Origin: Deltaproteobacteria bacterium | GTDB taxonomy: Bacteria; Myxococcota_A; UBA796; SXON01 | Length of the DNA stretch: 49,689 bases | Reading direction: 5' to 3' | NCBI GenBank assembly: GCA_947490345.1 | Contig: CANLGL010000037.1 | Location: 1 to 49,689, forward strand | Part shown: one piece after another, positions 9,207 through 17,277 of the stretch | Layout of the letters: each line of letters begins with the position of its first letter | Position numbering within the stretch: position 1 is the stretch's first letter | Notes under the pieces: model-generated | Told to the model about the DNA's origin: nothing | The model's input: the letters and a program-made list of their open reading frames with translations, nothing else | Databases searched by the model: none | Position numbers and translations under genes: made by a program

Positions 9207-9318
9207 GAGCCCGATGGCGACGGCGGCGCCTCGCTCGCGGAAGCCGGCGTTCGGGATGAGCACGGCGCCGACGCTCCAGACGAGGGCCGCGAGCAGCGGG
9301 TGGGAGAAGGCGACGCGG
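9207..9318 (-). pseudogene. possible gene remnant (hydrophobic reading frame)
   Basis: In this gap between genes, the minus strand reads a strongly G/C-third-position frame (HPLLAALVWSVGAVLIPNAG, then FRERGAAVAIGL) that looks like part of a membrane protein but has no proper start and runs out into the end of the FG-GAP gene. Its upstream end meets a 53-base repeat. I infer a decayed gene fragment; a chance open frame in GC-rich DNA remains possible. Confidence 0.25.
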
Positions 9319-9366
9319 CAGGGGGAGAGTGGAGGGCGCTGCGCCCGTAGCGAGCACCCGGCGCCC
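9314..9366 (+). repeat. 53-base dispersed repeat, copy A
   Basis: This stretch aligns without gaps to 23481-23533 with 46 of 53 bases identical by manual count. It begins CGCGGCAGGG and ends AGCACCCGGCGCCC. Both copies lie just upstream of a gene start (32 bases before ATG 9398 here, 37 bases before ATG 23571 in copy B). The copy contains short GC-rich inverted repeats and could be a mobile palindromic element or a 5'-leader element. Confidence 0.6.
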
Positions 9367-9397
9367 GGGGCCACCGGCGCCGGGCGGCAGGGAATAC

Positions 9398-9808
9398 ATG
9401 CCGTCGATGACGCCAACCCTGCTCCGGACCGGTCGCCGGGTGAATCTCAACGCGTTCCATGCGACATCCACGTACGGCGGCGTGCTGGAGGGCAGGCCGA
9501 ACGCCAAGCTCAACCACCAACTGATGGCCGATGCCGTCGAAGCTACGGCGAGGATGTGGGGCCGTCGCGCAACGCTCGTGGTGCCGCCGATGATCGAGAT
9601 GGTCGATGGACAGGTCCCCTTTCCCAGGCTGCCATCATGGACGTGCATGGCGTGGATGATGTCCGACGCGATGGACGACCGGTACTTCGGTTCGGAGCTG
9701 GTGGTGATCTGGTATCAGCACGATCTCGATGTTGGAATCGCAGAATTGCTGAAGGCACACCTCGCCGATGTGCAGTGGGAGGCGCAAGCGACCGACTGGG
9801 ATCCGTGA
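9398..9808 (+). CDS. uncharacterised protein, orphan family
   Basis: A 136-residue protein with no family I can name. It has no signal peptide or membrane segment and is notably rich in Met and Trp: NLNAFHATSTYGGVLEG near the start and SWTCMAWMMSDAMDDRYF in the middle. The C-terminal half (IAELLKAHLADVQWEAQATDW) looks helical. ATG 9398 is used because a GGGA sits 5 bases upstream; ATG 9407 is the alternative. Third-position bias supports coding. It lies alone between a repeat element and the convergent MFS gene, whose stop is 32 bases beyond. Confidence 0.55.
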   Translation: MPSMTPTLLRTGRRVNLNAFHATSTYGGVLEGRPNAKLNHQLMADAVEATARMWGRRATLVVPPMIEMVDGQVPFPRLPSWTCMAWMMSDAMDDRYFGSELVVIWYQHDLDVGIAELLKAHLADVQWEAQATDWDP

Positions 9809-9840
9809 AGCTCATCGGGCAGCGCCCGAAGCCTCTCTCG

Positions 9841-11088
9841 TCATCCCTCCTTCGTGACCTTCTGGGCCAGCGTCTCCCGCATCCGGAACGCCACCACCGC
9901 GCCCGACGCCATGGTCAGGCCCGCCACCAGCCAGACCGCGGTCGTCACGCCAAACGCGTCCGCGACGATCCCGGCCAGCAAGGCGCCGATGGCGTACCCC
10001 AGGTCGCGCCAGAGCCGGTACACCCCCACCGAAGACGCGCGCCAGGAGGGGTGCGCCACGTCGCCGATGGCGGCCAGGATCGTGGGGTAGACCATCGCGG
10101 TGCCGAGCCCGAGCAGCACCTGCCCGAGCACGAACGCCGGGATCGTGCCCCCCGAGGCCACTGTGGCGATCCCGAATGCCTGAACGATCATCCCGCCCGC
10201 GATCAGCCATTTGCGACCGACACGATCCGAGAGCGCGCCGGTCACGAGCTGCGACGCGCCCCACACCGCGGGGTACAGCGCCGCCAGCCAGCCGATCTCG
10301 GCGAGCCCAAGCTTCGCGGCGGTGAAGATGAGGGGGAACAGGCCCCACGCCATCCCGTCGTTGAGGTTGTTCACCAGGCCCGCCTGCGTCACGGACGACA
10401 GCTCGCGGTCGGTCAGCGTCGTGCGCCAGAACACCTCGCGCTGGGTAGGCGCGCCTGCGGGGGGGTGGTCACCGGCGAACTTCGCCTCGTGCTTGACGTG
10501 GTGATGGGTGTCCCGGACGAGCACCGCTGAGAGGCCCAGCCCAAAGGTGACGTAGGCGACCCCGAGGTAGAACGGCTCGGGACGGAGCCCCCAGCGCGCG
10601 GCGATGTACCCGGTGGCCAGGGCAGATCCCGCCACGGCGAAGTAGCCGGCGAACTCGTTGAGTCCCATCGCGAGCCCGCGGTTCTTCGGCCCCGCGAGGT
10701 CGATCTTCATGATCACCGTGGTGGACCAGGTGAGCCCCTGGCTGATCCCGAGCAGCAGGTTGGCGAAGAGCACCCAGCCCCAGGATGGCGCCCACATCAG
10801 AAGGAAGGGCACGGGGGCCGCGACGAGCCACCCACCGACCAGTACGCGCTTGCGTCCGACGACGTCAGCGAGCCGCCCGGCGAGGTAGTTCGTCAGCGCC
10901 TTGCTCACGCCGAAGACGACGATGAACGAGAGGATCGCGACCTTGGCTTCGAGGTGGAACTCCTCCGCGGCGATCGAGGGCAGGATCGTGCGCTCCATGC
11001 CCACCATCGCGCCGACGAAGGCGTTGACGACGACGAGGAGCGAGAATTGCGCGAGGTTGGCGCGAATGCCAAACGACGGCGGGGTCAC
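9841..11088 (-). CDS. MFS transporter
   Basis: A 415-residue transporter of the major facilitator superfamily with about twelve membrane segments in two halves. The cytoplasmic loop 2-3 signature appears as GRLADVVGRKRVLVGG, with the equivalent in the second half as GALSDRVGRKWLIAGG. A histidine-containing loop (DTHHHVKHEAKF) joins the halves. It is the last gene of the SQR / ArsR-rhodanese operon; GTG 11088 overlaps the stop of the regulator gene in a GTGA junction. The context suggests a substrate linked to sulfide or persulfide handling, such as a sulfur oxyanion, but the sequence alone does not prove this. Confidence 0.8.
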   Translation of the reverse strand: MTPPSFGIRANLAQFSLLVVVNAFVGAMVGMERTILPSIAAEEFHLEAKVAILSFIVVFGVSKALTNYLAGRLADVVGRKRVLVGGWLVAAPVPFLLMWAPSWGWVLFANLLLGISQGLTWSTTVIMKIDLAGPKNRGLAMGLNEFAGYFAVAGSALATGYIAARWGLRPEPFYLGVAYVTFGLGLSAVLVRDTHHHVKHEAKFAGDHPPAGAPTQREVFWRTTLTDRELSSVTQAGLVNNLNDGMAWGLFPLIFTAAKLGLAEIGWLAALYPAVWGASQLVTGALSDRVGRKWLIAGGMIVQAFGIATVASGGTIPAFVLGQVLLGLGTAMVYPTILAAIGDVAHPSWRASSVGVYRLWRDLGYAIGALLAGIVADAFGVTTAVWLVAGLTMASGAVVAFRMRETLAQKVTKEG

Positions 11089-11756
11089 GACGACGCCTCT
11101 ACCGGCACGCCGGCCGCGCGCCAGTCGGGGGGGCCGGATTCGAGGCGGACCGCGGTGTAGCCCTCCTCCCGGAGGACCCGTACCGCCTCGATGGCGAGCA
11201 CGCAGTAGGGCCCTCGGCAGTAGGCCACGACCTCGCGATCCTTCGGCAGCTCGCCCAACCGCGACCGCAGCTCCGAGAGCGGGACGGAGCGCGCGTTGGG
11301 GAGGTGCCCGGCGCGGTACTCCTCGGGCGGGCGGACGTCGAGCACGGTCACGTCCCCGGAGAGGGCGCGCTGCAGCAGCGCGTCGGAGTCCACCGACTCC
11401 ATCGCGCCGCGCTCCTCGAGGTATGCCCGGGTGGTCGCCTCAACCTCGGCCAGCCGCGCCTCCGCGAGCCGCCGTAGGTCCAGGTAGAAGCCCTCGACGC
11501 CATCTGCGAGCCGGTAGGTGACGAAGAGCCCACTTTTCTCCGCCTCGATCAACCGGGCGGTGCGGAGAACCTGGAGGTGCTGGGATGCGTTCGCGAGGGA
11601 CAGGCCGGCGTGGCCGGCGAGCACGTCGACAGTGCGCGGGCCTTGGCAGAGGATGTCGAGCAACTCCAGGCGCTTGGGGCTCGCCACGGCCTTGCCGATG
11701 CGGGTGAATTGCTCGAATACGTCGTCCTTGAAACGACGGGAGCGACTGGTGGCCAC
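11085..11756 (-). CDS. ArsR-family regulator fused to a rhodanese domain
   Basis: A 223-residue two-domain protein. Residues 1-105 form an ArsR-type winged helix (SPKRLELLDILCQGPRTVDV, then ANASQHLQVLRTARLIE as the recognition helix). Residues 125-223 form a rhodanese domain with the active-site loop CRGPYC at 180-185. Rhodaneses carry persulfides, and ArsR proteins of the SqrR/BigR group sense them by a cysteine pair. Here the ArsR part has only Cys37, so sensing may depend on the rhodanese cysteines. It probably represses the operon that contains it. The gene starts with GTG one base after the SQR-like stop. Confidence 0.85.
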   Translation of the reverse strand: MATSRSRRFKDDVFEQFTRIGKAVASPKRLELLDILCQGPRTVDVLAGHAGLSLANASQHLQVLRTARLIEAEKSGLFVTYRLADGVEGFYLDLRRLAEARLAEVEATTRAYLEERGAMESVDSDALLQRALSGDVTVLDVRPPEEYRAGHLPNARSVPLSELRSRLGELPKDREVVAYCRGPYCVLAIEAVRVLREEGYTAVRLESGPPDWRAAGVPVEASS

Positions 11757-11757
11757 C

Positions 11758-12912
11758 CTAAAACCACCGCCGGAGCCAATACTTCTCGAAGGCCACCTTG
11801 GCGGCGTGCCAATGCCAGCCCGGCATGCTCATCGCGATCTGCGGGCGGGGCTCGGCGTAGAAGTTCCCCTTCCCGAAGCCGGCCTTGCCGTCCCCCGTCT
11901 CGATGAAGCACTCGCCGTGGCCGTCGAAGGCGCCCGCCTTGCCGCGCCCCGTGATGGCCCGTCCGATCGTCTTGACCACGGCTTCGGCCTGCGCGTGGGC
12001 GAACACCCCGGCGCGCGGCAGCGGCTTGCCCATCGCGAGCGGGATGGAGGTGACGTCGCCGATGGCGAACACGTTGGGGAACGCCGTTTCCATCGTGTTC
12101 CGGTTGGCCGCGACCCACCCACCCTCGCCCGCGAGCGCCGAAGCCGCGACCGCGCGGGGCGGCCGATGAGGCGGGACGTAGCCGAGGAGGTCGAAGGTGG
12201 CGCTGGTGCCGTTGGAGAAGTGGACCCCGCCGCGCTCGGCGCGGACGATGAGGTGCTCAGGGTGGTAGGTCACCCCGTGCCGCTCGACCATCTGGCGGAC
12301 GGCGGCCGAGTTCTCGGATCCGGTGACCCCCATCGGGCCGGGCTCAGCCGCGTAGAGATCAACCTGCGTGCGCTCGCGGAGCCCCCGCTTCCGTAGCGCA
12401 GCCTCGATCAGCATCGCCGCCTCGTAGGGCGCGGCGGGGCACTTGTAGGCGGGGGTGGCGGTGAGGAGCGCAATTCGCCCGCCCTGGAAGCGCGCGAATG
12501 CGTCCCGGAACGCCGTCGCGCCGGCCAACGTGTAGAGGTTGTGACCCGCCTCGGCGAGCCCTGGGACCGCCTCGGGCGCGAGGTCCGCGCCCAGAGCGAC
12601 GACCAGCCAGTCGGCGGCGATGACCTTGCCTGAGACGGTGACCGAGCGGCTCGCCGCGTCGATGGCTTCGACCTCGCCGCGCACGACCTCGACGCCCCGG
12701 ACCTTCAGGCGCACCATCGACCGGGAGATCGCCTCGGGCGCGCGGTCGCCGGTGAGGAGCCACAGCAGCGAGGGGGCGAAGACGTAGGCCGCCTCGCGCT
12801 CGACAAGCACGATCCGGTGCGCGTCCCCGAGGCGCTCACGAAGGAGGACCGCGGTGGCGACGCCCCCGACGCCGCCGCCGAGGATCAGGATGCTCTGGGA
12901 GGCAGTGGGCAT
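11758..12912 (-). CDS. sulfide:quinone oxidoreductase-like flavoprotein
   Basis: A 384-residue FAD-dependent protein of the SQR/FCSD-like group. The FAD-binding motif ILGGGVGGVATAVLLRE is at the N-terminus and FAIGDVTSIPLAMGKPLPRAG marks the second nucleotide-binding segment. Only two cysteines are present, Cys158 (in AYKCPAAPYE) and Cys335 (in HGECFIETG), matching the redox pair of SQR that accepts sulfide sulfur. The C-terminus is amphipathic (WHAAKVAFEKYWLRRWF), as expected for monotopic membrane binding. The enzyme would oxidise sulfide to polysulfide or persulfide and reduce quinone. It is the first gene of its operon; GGAG lies 6 bases before ATG 12912. Confidence 0.8.
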   Translation of the reverse strand: MPTASQSILILGGGVGGVATAVLLRERLGDAHRIVLVEREAAYVFAPSLLWLLTGDRAPEAISRSMVRLKVRGVEVVRGEVEAIDAASRSVTVSGKVIAADWLVVALGADLAPEAVPGLAEAGHNLYTLAGATAFRDAFARFQGGRIALLTATPAYKCPAAPYEAAMLIEAALRKRGLRERTQVDLYAAEPGPMGVTGSENSAAVRQMVERHGVTYHPEHLIVRAERGGVHFSNGTSATFDLLGYVPPHRPPRAVAASALAGEGGWVAANRNTMETAFPNVFAIGDVTSIPLAMGKPLPRAGVFAHAQAEAVVKTIGRAITGRGKAGAFDGHGECFIETGDGKAGFGKGNFYAEPRPQIAMSMPGWHWHAAKVAFEKYWLRRWF

Positions 12913-12925
12913 CGACGCTCCGATT

Positions 12926-12945
12926 AGTCAATAGACTTCTTGAGT
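12926..12945. promoter_or_regulatory. candidate ArsR-type operator
   Basis: An inverted repeat AGTCAA-N8-TTGAGT (one mismatch between arms) lies 14-33 bases before the SQR-like start codon, in an AT-rich island within otherwise GC-rich DNA. Its length and place fit a dimeric ArsR-family operator overlapping the promoter. The assignment to the ArsR-rhodanese protein of the same operon is an inference from position. Confidence 0.45.
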
Positions 12946-13088
12946 ATGCGCCGCTGCGTGGCCCGTCAAGGCGTGGCTTCCCCGAGGCGCGCGACAGCGG
13001 GGCGTGGCGCGGTTCACCAACGGGAGCGGGGAGCTCACGGTCGTGGCGTACCGACTGCCCTGAAGCCGCGCCCGAGCGAGGGCCCCTC

Positions 13089-14705
13089 CTACCCCAACTC
13101 CCCCCGCCACCGCCGACTCCGCGCCACCTCAGCGGCGTAGGCGACCACCTCCCCGTCACGACGTTCGTCGCTCCACCCGAGCAGGCCCTGCATCCGCGCC
13201 GCGACCTTGGGTGCCGCGGCGAGGCCCTGGTCCCCGTCCCGATAGTAGAGCTGGGTGCGGCGCAGGAGCACGTCGGTGACCGTGCGAGCGTGCTCACGAT
13301 GCACCGCAAAGTCCACCTGGGCGAGGCGCTCTGGGCGACCCTCCACCAACACCTCGCCGCCGGTCTGGTCCGCGGCGATCAGCCTCGCGACATCGACGGC
13401 ACGGGTGCCGTAGGTGCCGACCAAGCACGCGCAGGTCGCGTCGTCCAGCGGCACGACCCCGCGGACCAGCGCTTCGACCCGCGAGGCGTCGTCGTCTTCC
13501 GGCCATCCCACGGCTCCGGGGAGGGCGTTGCGATCGGTGTAGGCCTCCACCAGGCGCTTGGTCAAAGCACCAGTGAGCCGGAGCAACTCCACCGCGCGGT
13601 CGACGACCTCCGCCGCCATTTTTCGGAAGGTGGTGAGCTTGCCGCCGGCGATGGTGATGAGCCCGTCGGCGTCGACGAGGATCTCATGTTCGCGGCTGAC
13701 GCTGCTGGCCGTGCCGGTGCTGCTGATGAGCGGACGCAGACCGGCCCAGGTGGCGAGCACGTCGTCCGTCGTGAGCCGCGCGCCGGGGAAGTAGGTCTCC
13801 ATACAGCCCAGCAGGTAGATCACGTCGGCGCCGGTGGCAGCGACATCGCTCGGGTCACCCTCGTAATCGGTGTCGGTGGTGCCGATGTAGGTGCGATCGC
13901 CCCAGGGGATGGCGAAGAGCACCCGCTTGTCGGTGGGGTGGGTGCAGACCACCGCGTGTCGCAACGGCAACCGCTCTCGCGGCACGACGATGTGGACGCC
14001 CTTGGTCGTCCGCAAAAGCGGTGGCGCCTCGCTGTTTGGCGATCGGACCTTGTCGGTCCACGGCCCGGTGGCGTTGATGACCACCCGCGCGTTGAGCTCA
14101 CGTTCTTCACCGGTGTGGGCGTCACGGACGCGCGCGCCCACGACCCGACCTCCGTCATCGCGGACCAGCGCCACGACCTTGGTCCACGTGTGGAGCTCCG
14201 CGCCATGAAGCTCGGCGTCCAGGGCCGCTTCCAACGTCAGTCGGGCGTCGTCCGTCGAGCAGTCGTAGTACAGCTGGGCGCCGCGCATTCCGTCGCGAGC
14301 CAGCCCAGGCTCTTCCTCGAACACTTCGCGCGCCGACAGGTTCTTGTGGATCTTGGGCGAGCGGAAGAGCGAGAGCCCGTCGTAGATCCACATGCCGAGA
14401 TTCAGCGCGAACGGCCCGATTTTCGCCGACTTGTAAACGGGAAAGATGAAGCCGAGGGGGTTCACCAGGTGGGGCGCGATGTCGAGGAGCACGCGCCGCT
14501 CGGACACCGCCTCGAAGACCAGCGAGAACTCCCCCTGTTGGAGGTACCGCAACCCGCCATGCACCAACTTGGAGCTACGCGACGAGGTGCCAGAGGCCAG
14601 ATCGCCCTGCTCGACCAGCGCCACCTTCAGCCCTCGCAACGCCGCGTCTCGGGCCGAGCCAGCGCCGACGATGCCGCCGCCCACGATGAGGATGTCGTAA
14701 ACCAT
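13089..14705 (-). CDS. glpD: aerobic-type glycerol-3-phosphate dehydrogenase
   Basis: A 538-residue FAD enzyme that oxidises glycerol-3-phosphate to dihydroxyacetone phosphate and passes electrons to quinone at the membrane. The FAD motif is near the start (DILIVGGGIVGAGSARDAAL) and is followed by the family signature SGTSSRSSKLVHGGLRYL. Further signatures are RVVINATGPWTDKVR, GDRTYIGTTDTDYEGDP and TIAGGKLTTFRKMAAEVV. The C-terminal helical domain is complete, so the length is normal. ATG 14705 is chosen as the first Met giving the canonical FAD N-terminus. No glycerol kinase or facilitator gene is next to it. Confidence 0.93.
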   Translation of the reverse strand: MVYDILIVGGGIVGAGSARDAALRGLKVALVEQGDLASGTSSRSSKLVHGGLRYLQQGEFSLVFEAVSERRVLLDIAPHLVNPLGFIFPVYKSAKIGPFALNLGMWIYDGLSLFRSPKIHKNLSAREVFEEEPGLARDGMRGAQLYYDCSTDDARLTLEAALDAELHGAELHTWTKVVALVRDDGGRVVGARVRDAHTGEERELNARVVINATGPWTDKVRSPNSEAPPLLRTTKGVHIVVPRERLPLRHAVVCTHPTDKRVLFAIPWGDRTYIGTTDTDYEGDPSDVAATGADVIYLLGCMETYFPGARLTTDDVLATWAGLRPLISSTGTASSVSREHEILVDADGLITIAGGKLTTFRKMAAEVVDRAVELLRLTGALTKRLVEAYTDRNALPGAVGWPEDDDASRVEALVRGVVPLDDATCACLVGTYGTRAVDVARLIAADQTGGEVLVEGRPERLAQVDFAVHREHARTVTDVLLRRTQLYYRDGDQGLAAAPKVAARMQGLLGWSDERRDGEVVAYAAEVARSRRWRGELG

Positions 14706-14750
14706 ACGGGCCGCTATCCGCAGGATATGGTTGCAGGCGAGGACAACCCC

Positions 14751-15173
14751 TTGCTCAGTTTCGTACTTCTGGCGTGCACGACCTCGACCGACACCGCCGA
14801 CACCGCCGACACCGCCGCTGCTGAAGTCACGGTTTCCTGGGTGAGCCCACAGGAGGCGGATGACGTCGGCACCAGCGTCAACGCGTCGATCACCACCACG
14901 GAGTTCAGCTTCATCGACCTCGCCAAACACTCCGAGCAGGCCGCCGGTTTCGTCCGCATCACCGCCGACGGGACGGCGCTGGGTGACTTCGACACGCCCA
15001 CGTTCGTGCTCGACGGGCTCACCGCCGGCGACGTGATCCTCGGCGCGCAGCTCTACTACGACGACGGCGACGAGATCCTGGCCAAGGACGGCGTGTTGTG
15101 CGAGGAAGACGACGCCACCTGCGCGGCGGTGACGGCGGAGGTGAACATCACGGTGTCGGTGGCCGGAGGCTGA
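14751..15173 (+). CDS. small lipoprotein with Thr/Asp-rich spacer
   Basis: A 140-residue lipoprotein. TTG 14751 is preferred because GAGGA at 14738-14742 lies 8 bases upstream and it yields a short lipoprotein signal, MLSFVLLAC. ATG 14727 is the alternative and would add eight residues including two acidic ones before the hydrophobic core. After the Cys comes a spacer of TDTADTADTA type, then one beta-sandwich-like domain with paired aspartates (LYYDDGDEILAKD) and two cysteines. Function unknown. Its end overlaps the convergent SGNH gene by 26 bases. Confidence 0.6.
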   Translation: MLSFVLLACTTSTDTADTADTAAAEVTVSWVSPQEADDVGTSVNASITTTEFSFIDLAKHSEQAAGFVRITADGTALGDFDTPTFVLDGLTAGDVILGAQLYYDDGDEILAKDGVLCEEDDATCAAVTAEVNITVSVAGG

Positions 15174-16005
15174 GCGCGGCGGCCACCTGTTCGGCCAGCG
15201 CGGCATTGCCGGCCGGGGTGAGGTGGATCGGATCCTCCACGAAGAAGCTCTCGTCGGGCAAGCTCGGCGCGAGGATCGGCACGTCTGTCCGCAAGGCCTG
15301 CAGCGCGGTCAGGTGCGCCACCGGCGGCGTGCGCATCGGGAACGCCAGGACCTGGACCTCGGAGCCGGCCTCGCGGATGCGCCGGGCGAGCTCACGCACA
15401 TTGGCGGCGTACTCTTCGGGCGGAACGCGAAAGGTGGTGCCAGGGGGCGCCGGCCGCGCGCCGCGCAGCTCGCGGATCAAGCGGAAAAGGGCGAGGGAGG
15501 GAGGCGCGACGCCGGCAACGCGGAGTCGATCCGGTCCCTGGCCCAGCTCGGCATCGCGGACGAGGTAGGCCACAACGACCAGGCGCGGGCGCAGGGACAG
15601 CGCCGTGTCGAGCGTCGCAAGCCCCTGGACGGTGCTGTACCCGGGGACGCCGCCGTTGACCGTGGCCTCTCCCAAGAGCGCTGCCAGCCGCGCGGGCCAC
15701 GCCTCCTCCTCCTCCACGCCCCAACCAAAGGTCGTCGAATCACCCAAGCAGACGATCCCGCCGCTGGCCGGCTCCTCACCGCGGAAGCCGAGGCGGTTGG
15801 TGCGGACCGCAAAACTCGTTCCCCGCTCGCGAAACGGCACTTGCCGCGAGGGCATCTCGGCGCGGAGCGTCCACAACGAACCCACGTCCCCGGCGTACAG
15901 GCCGGGGTCGGGAATGCCGAAAAGACGCAGGCCACTCTCAAGGAGCCCGAGGACGACCCCCGCCAATAGGACGCTGAAGGCGAGGTTGCGGAGGACGCGC
16001 TGCAC
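15148..16005 (-). CDS. membrane-anchored SGNH/GDSL hydrolase-like protein (first of three)
   Basis: A 285-residue protein with an N-terminal membrane helix (FSVLLAGVVLGLLESGLRLF) and an SGNH domain. The nucleophile block is IVCLGDSTTFGWG, preceded by the family's RTNRLGFRGEE stretch; the Gly block is VNGGVPGYSTVQG, and the Asp-x-x-His block is DPIHLTPAGN. The helix-plus-SGNH layout, with the catalytic domain outside the membrane, is typical of enzymes that add or remove acyl groups on envelope polymers. GTG 16005 is chosen because a -10-like TACGTT lies 6 bases before it. Divergent from the next small membrane protein gene. Confidence 0.8.
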   Translation of the reverse strand: MQRVLRNLAFSVLLAGVVLGLLESGLRLFGIPDPGLYAGDVGSLWTLRAEMPSRQVPFRERGTSFAVRTNRLGFRGEEPASGGIVCLGDSTTFGWGVEEEEAWPARLAALLGEATVNGGVPGYSTVQGLATLDTALSLRPRLVVVAYLVRDAELGQGPDRLRVAGVAPPSLALFRLIRELRGARPAPPGTTFRVPPEEYAANVRELARRIREAGSEVQVLAFPMRTPPVAHLTALQALRTDVPILAPSLPDESFFVEDPIHLTPAGNAALAEQVAAALSLRPPTP

Positions 16006-16011
16006 GCTCGG

Positions 16012-16017
16012 AACGTA
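16012..16017 (-). promoter_or_regulatory. candidate -10 box for a leaderless transcript
   Basis: On the minus strand TACGTT is followed by six bases and then GTG 16005, so transcription would start at the start codon. No Shine-Dalgarno sequence is present. A good -35 box was not seen. Confidence 0.35.
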
Positions 16018-16052
16018 GCCCCCCCTCCTCGACGCGGCCCCGCCGACAACGC

Positions 16053-16058
16053 TACACT
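16053..16058 (+). promoter_or_regulatory. candidate -10 box for a leaderless transcript
   Basis: TACACT is followed by six bases and then GTG 16065. A -35-like TCGACG lies at 16029-16034 with an 18-base spacer, the same spacing as the candidate promoter of the sulfatase-like gene at 21131. Confidence 0.4.
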
Positions 16059-16064
16059 TGCCCA

Positions 16065-16202
16065 GTGGACACCACACGGAAGGACCTGCTGATCTGGGGC
16101 GGCGGCGCCCTCGTGGTCGTGCTCGCAGTGCTCGGCTGGTTGTGGTTCGACCAGCCGCCGGAGAATCTCCTCCCCCAGCAGTACCGCTTCGGCATCCTGT
16201 GA
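16065..16202 (+). CDS. 45-residue single-pass membrane protein
   Basis: A tiny protein (MDTTRKDLLIWGGGALVVVL at the start) with one hydrophobic helix at about residues 8-26 and a short polar tail ending PQQYRFGIL. Its GTG start has a candidate -10 box 6 bases upstream, and its stop overlaps the GTG of the next gene in a GTGA junction, so the two proteins are probably made together. No family is recognised. A role as a membrane partner of the adjacent SGNH protein is an inference from this coupling only. Confidence 0.6.
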   Translation: MDTTRKDLLIWGGGALVVVLAVLGWLWFDQPPENLLPQQYRFGIL

Positions 16203-17227
16203 GCCTGTCGCGGCGCACCCTCATTCGGCTCGGTGGCGCCTCGCTCGCAGCGGCAGCGGTCGGCGGTGGTTTGGCCTTCCAGCAGTGGCGCCGGACCGGC
16301 GGCCTCTCGTCGATGCGCATTACCGGCCCGTGGCCCGAGCTGGGGCCGCAGGTCAACTGGATTCTCCCCGATCTGCGCGACGCCCACATGGAAGTGCCGG
16401 ACCGCCCGCACGACATGGAGGAGACGCGGGACCCTCGGCGCCGGGCGACCGTCAAACGAACCCGCGCGTTCTCCGTGAACAGCTCCGCCCGCCGCCTGCG
16501 GGGCGACAACTTCGGTCCCCTCCCCCCCGACGGCGTCAAGCGCATCGTGGCCATCGGCGACTCCACGACCTTCGGCTGGGGCGTGGCCGACGACGAGACC
16601 TGGCCTGCGCAACTTCAGGCCGAGCTGACGCGGCGCGGCCAGAAGGTGGAGGTCCTCAACGCCGGCGTTCCCGCCCAGGCGCTCGAAGGGATGGTCGCCT
16701 GGTTGCGAACCGTGGGCCCCACCATCGGCCTGTACGGCGTGCTCTTCACGCGCCGGCCTCCCCCGGCTGGCGGCGACCCGCTCCAGGCCTATGCCCAGGC
16801 CGTTGCCAACGTGCGTCGCGCGCTGCCCTCGGCGAAGGTGCACGTGCTGCTCTCGGCGATCAGTCAGTTCGATCCCCATGGAATGCAGGTGTGGCAGAGC
16901 GAGGACTCCGGCCTCAGGGCACGGATCACCGACACCCCGGTGTTCGACATGACGCCGTCGATGCGCGCCGCGCAAGGCTCGCGTGGATGTCGGATCGAGG
17001 TCGCCGGCCAGACAATTCGCGTCGTCCGCGGCGAAACGGGCGAGACCCTGCTCACCGCGTCCGCGGCGCAGCATGGACTCCCGCTGCAGGTGTACGCGCT
17101 CTTGGAAAAGGACCCCTCCGTCCGGGAGGCGCTTTTCTTCGACGACGGCCACCTTGATGCCGACGGCTACGCGATCATGGCGTCGATCGTGGCGGATCAG
17201 CTCGCGACGGAGGAGTGGTTTGGTTGA
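16199..17227 (+). CDS. exported SGNH/GDSL hydrolase-like protein with Tat signal (second of three)
   Basis: A 342-residue protein. The N-terminus LSRRTLIRLGGASLAAAAV is a twin-arginine signal, so it is exported folded. The SGNH domain has the nucleophile block VAIGDSTTFGWG, the Gly block VLNAGVPAQALEG and the closing FFDDGHLDADGY with Asp and His. The usual Asn block is replaced near LYGVLFTRRPPP and is hard to place, so catalysis is not certain. GTG 16199 overlaps the stop of the 45-residue membrane protein. It shares the pre-nucleophile N-S-x-x-x-R-x-x-G stretch with the neighbouring SGNH genes, suggesting duplication. Confidence 0.8.
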   Translation: MSLSRRTLIRLGGASLAAAAVGGGLAFQQWRRTGGLSSMRITGPWPELGPQVNWILPDLRDAHMEVPDRPHDMEETRDPRRRATVKRTRAFSVNSSARRLRGDNFGPLPPDGVKRIVAIGDSTTFGWGVADDETWPAQLQAELTRRGQKVEVLNAGVPAQALEGMVAWLRTVGPTIGLYGVLFTRRPPPAGGDPLQAYAQAVANVRRALPSAKVHVLLSAISQFDPHGMQVWQSEDSGLRARITDTPVFDMTPSMRAAQGSRGCRIEVAGQTIRVVRGETGETLLTASAAQHGLPLQVYALLEKDPSVREALFFDDGHLDADGYAIMASIVADQLATEEWFG

Positions 17228-17277
17228 TCCAGGCGACGCCCCCCCGGGTCGAATCATCCGGAGGGGGAGAGGGGCGA

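Noticed and set aside
16199..17227. Longer SGNH protein starting about 47 codons upstream at 16058
   Set aside because: The extension is Arg/Pro-rich, overlaps the coupled 45-residue membrane protein in another frame and would bury the twin-arginine signal.
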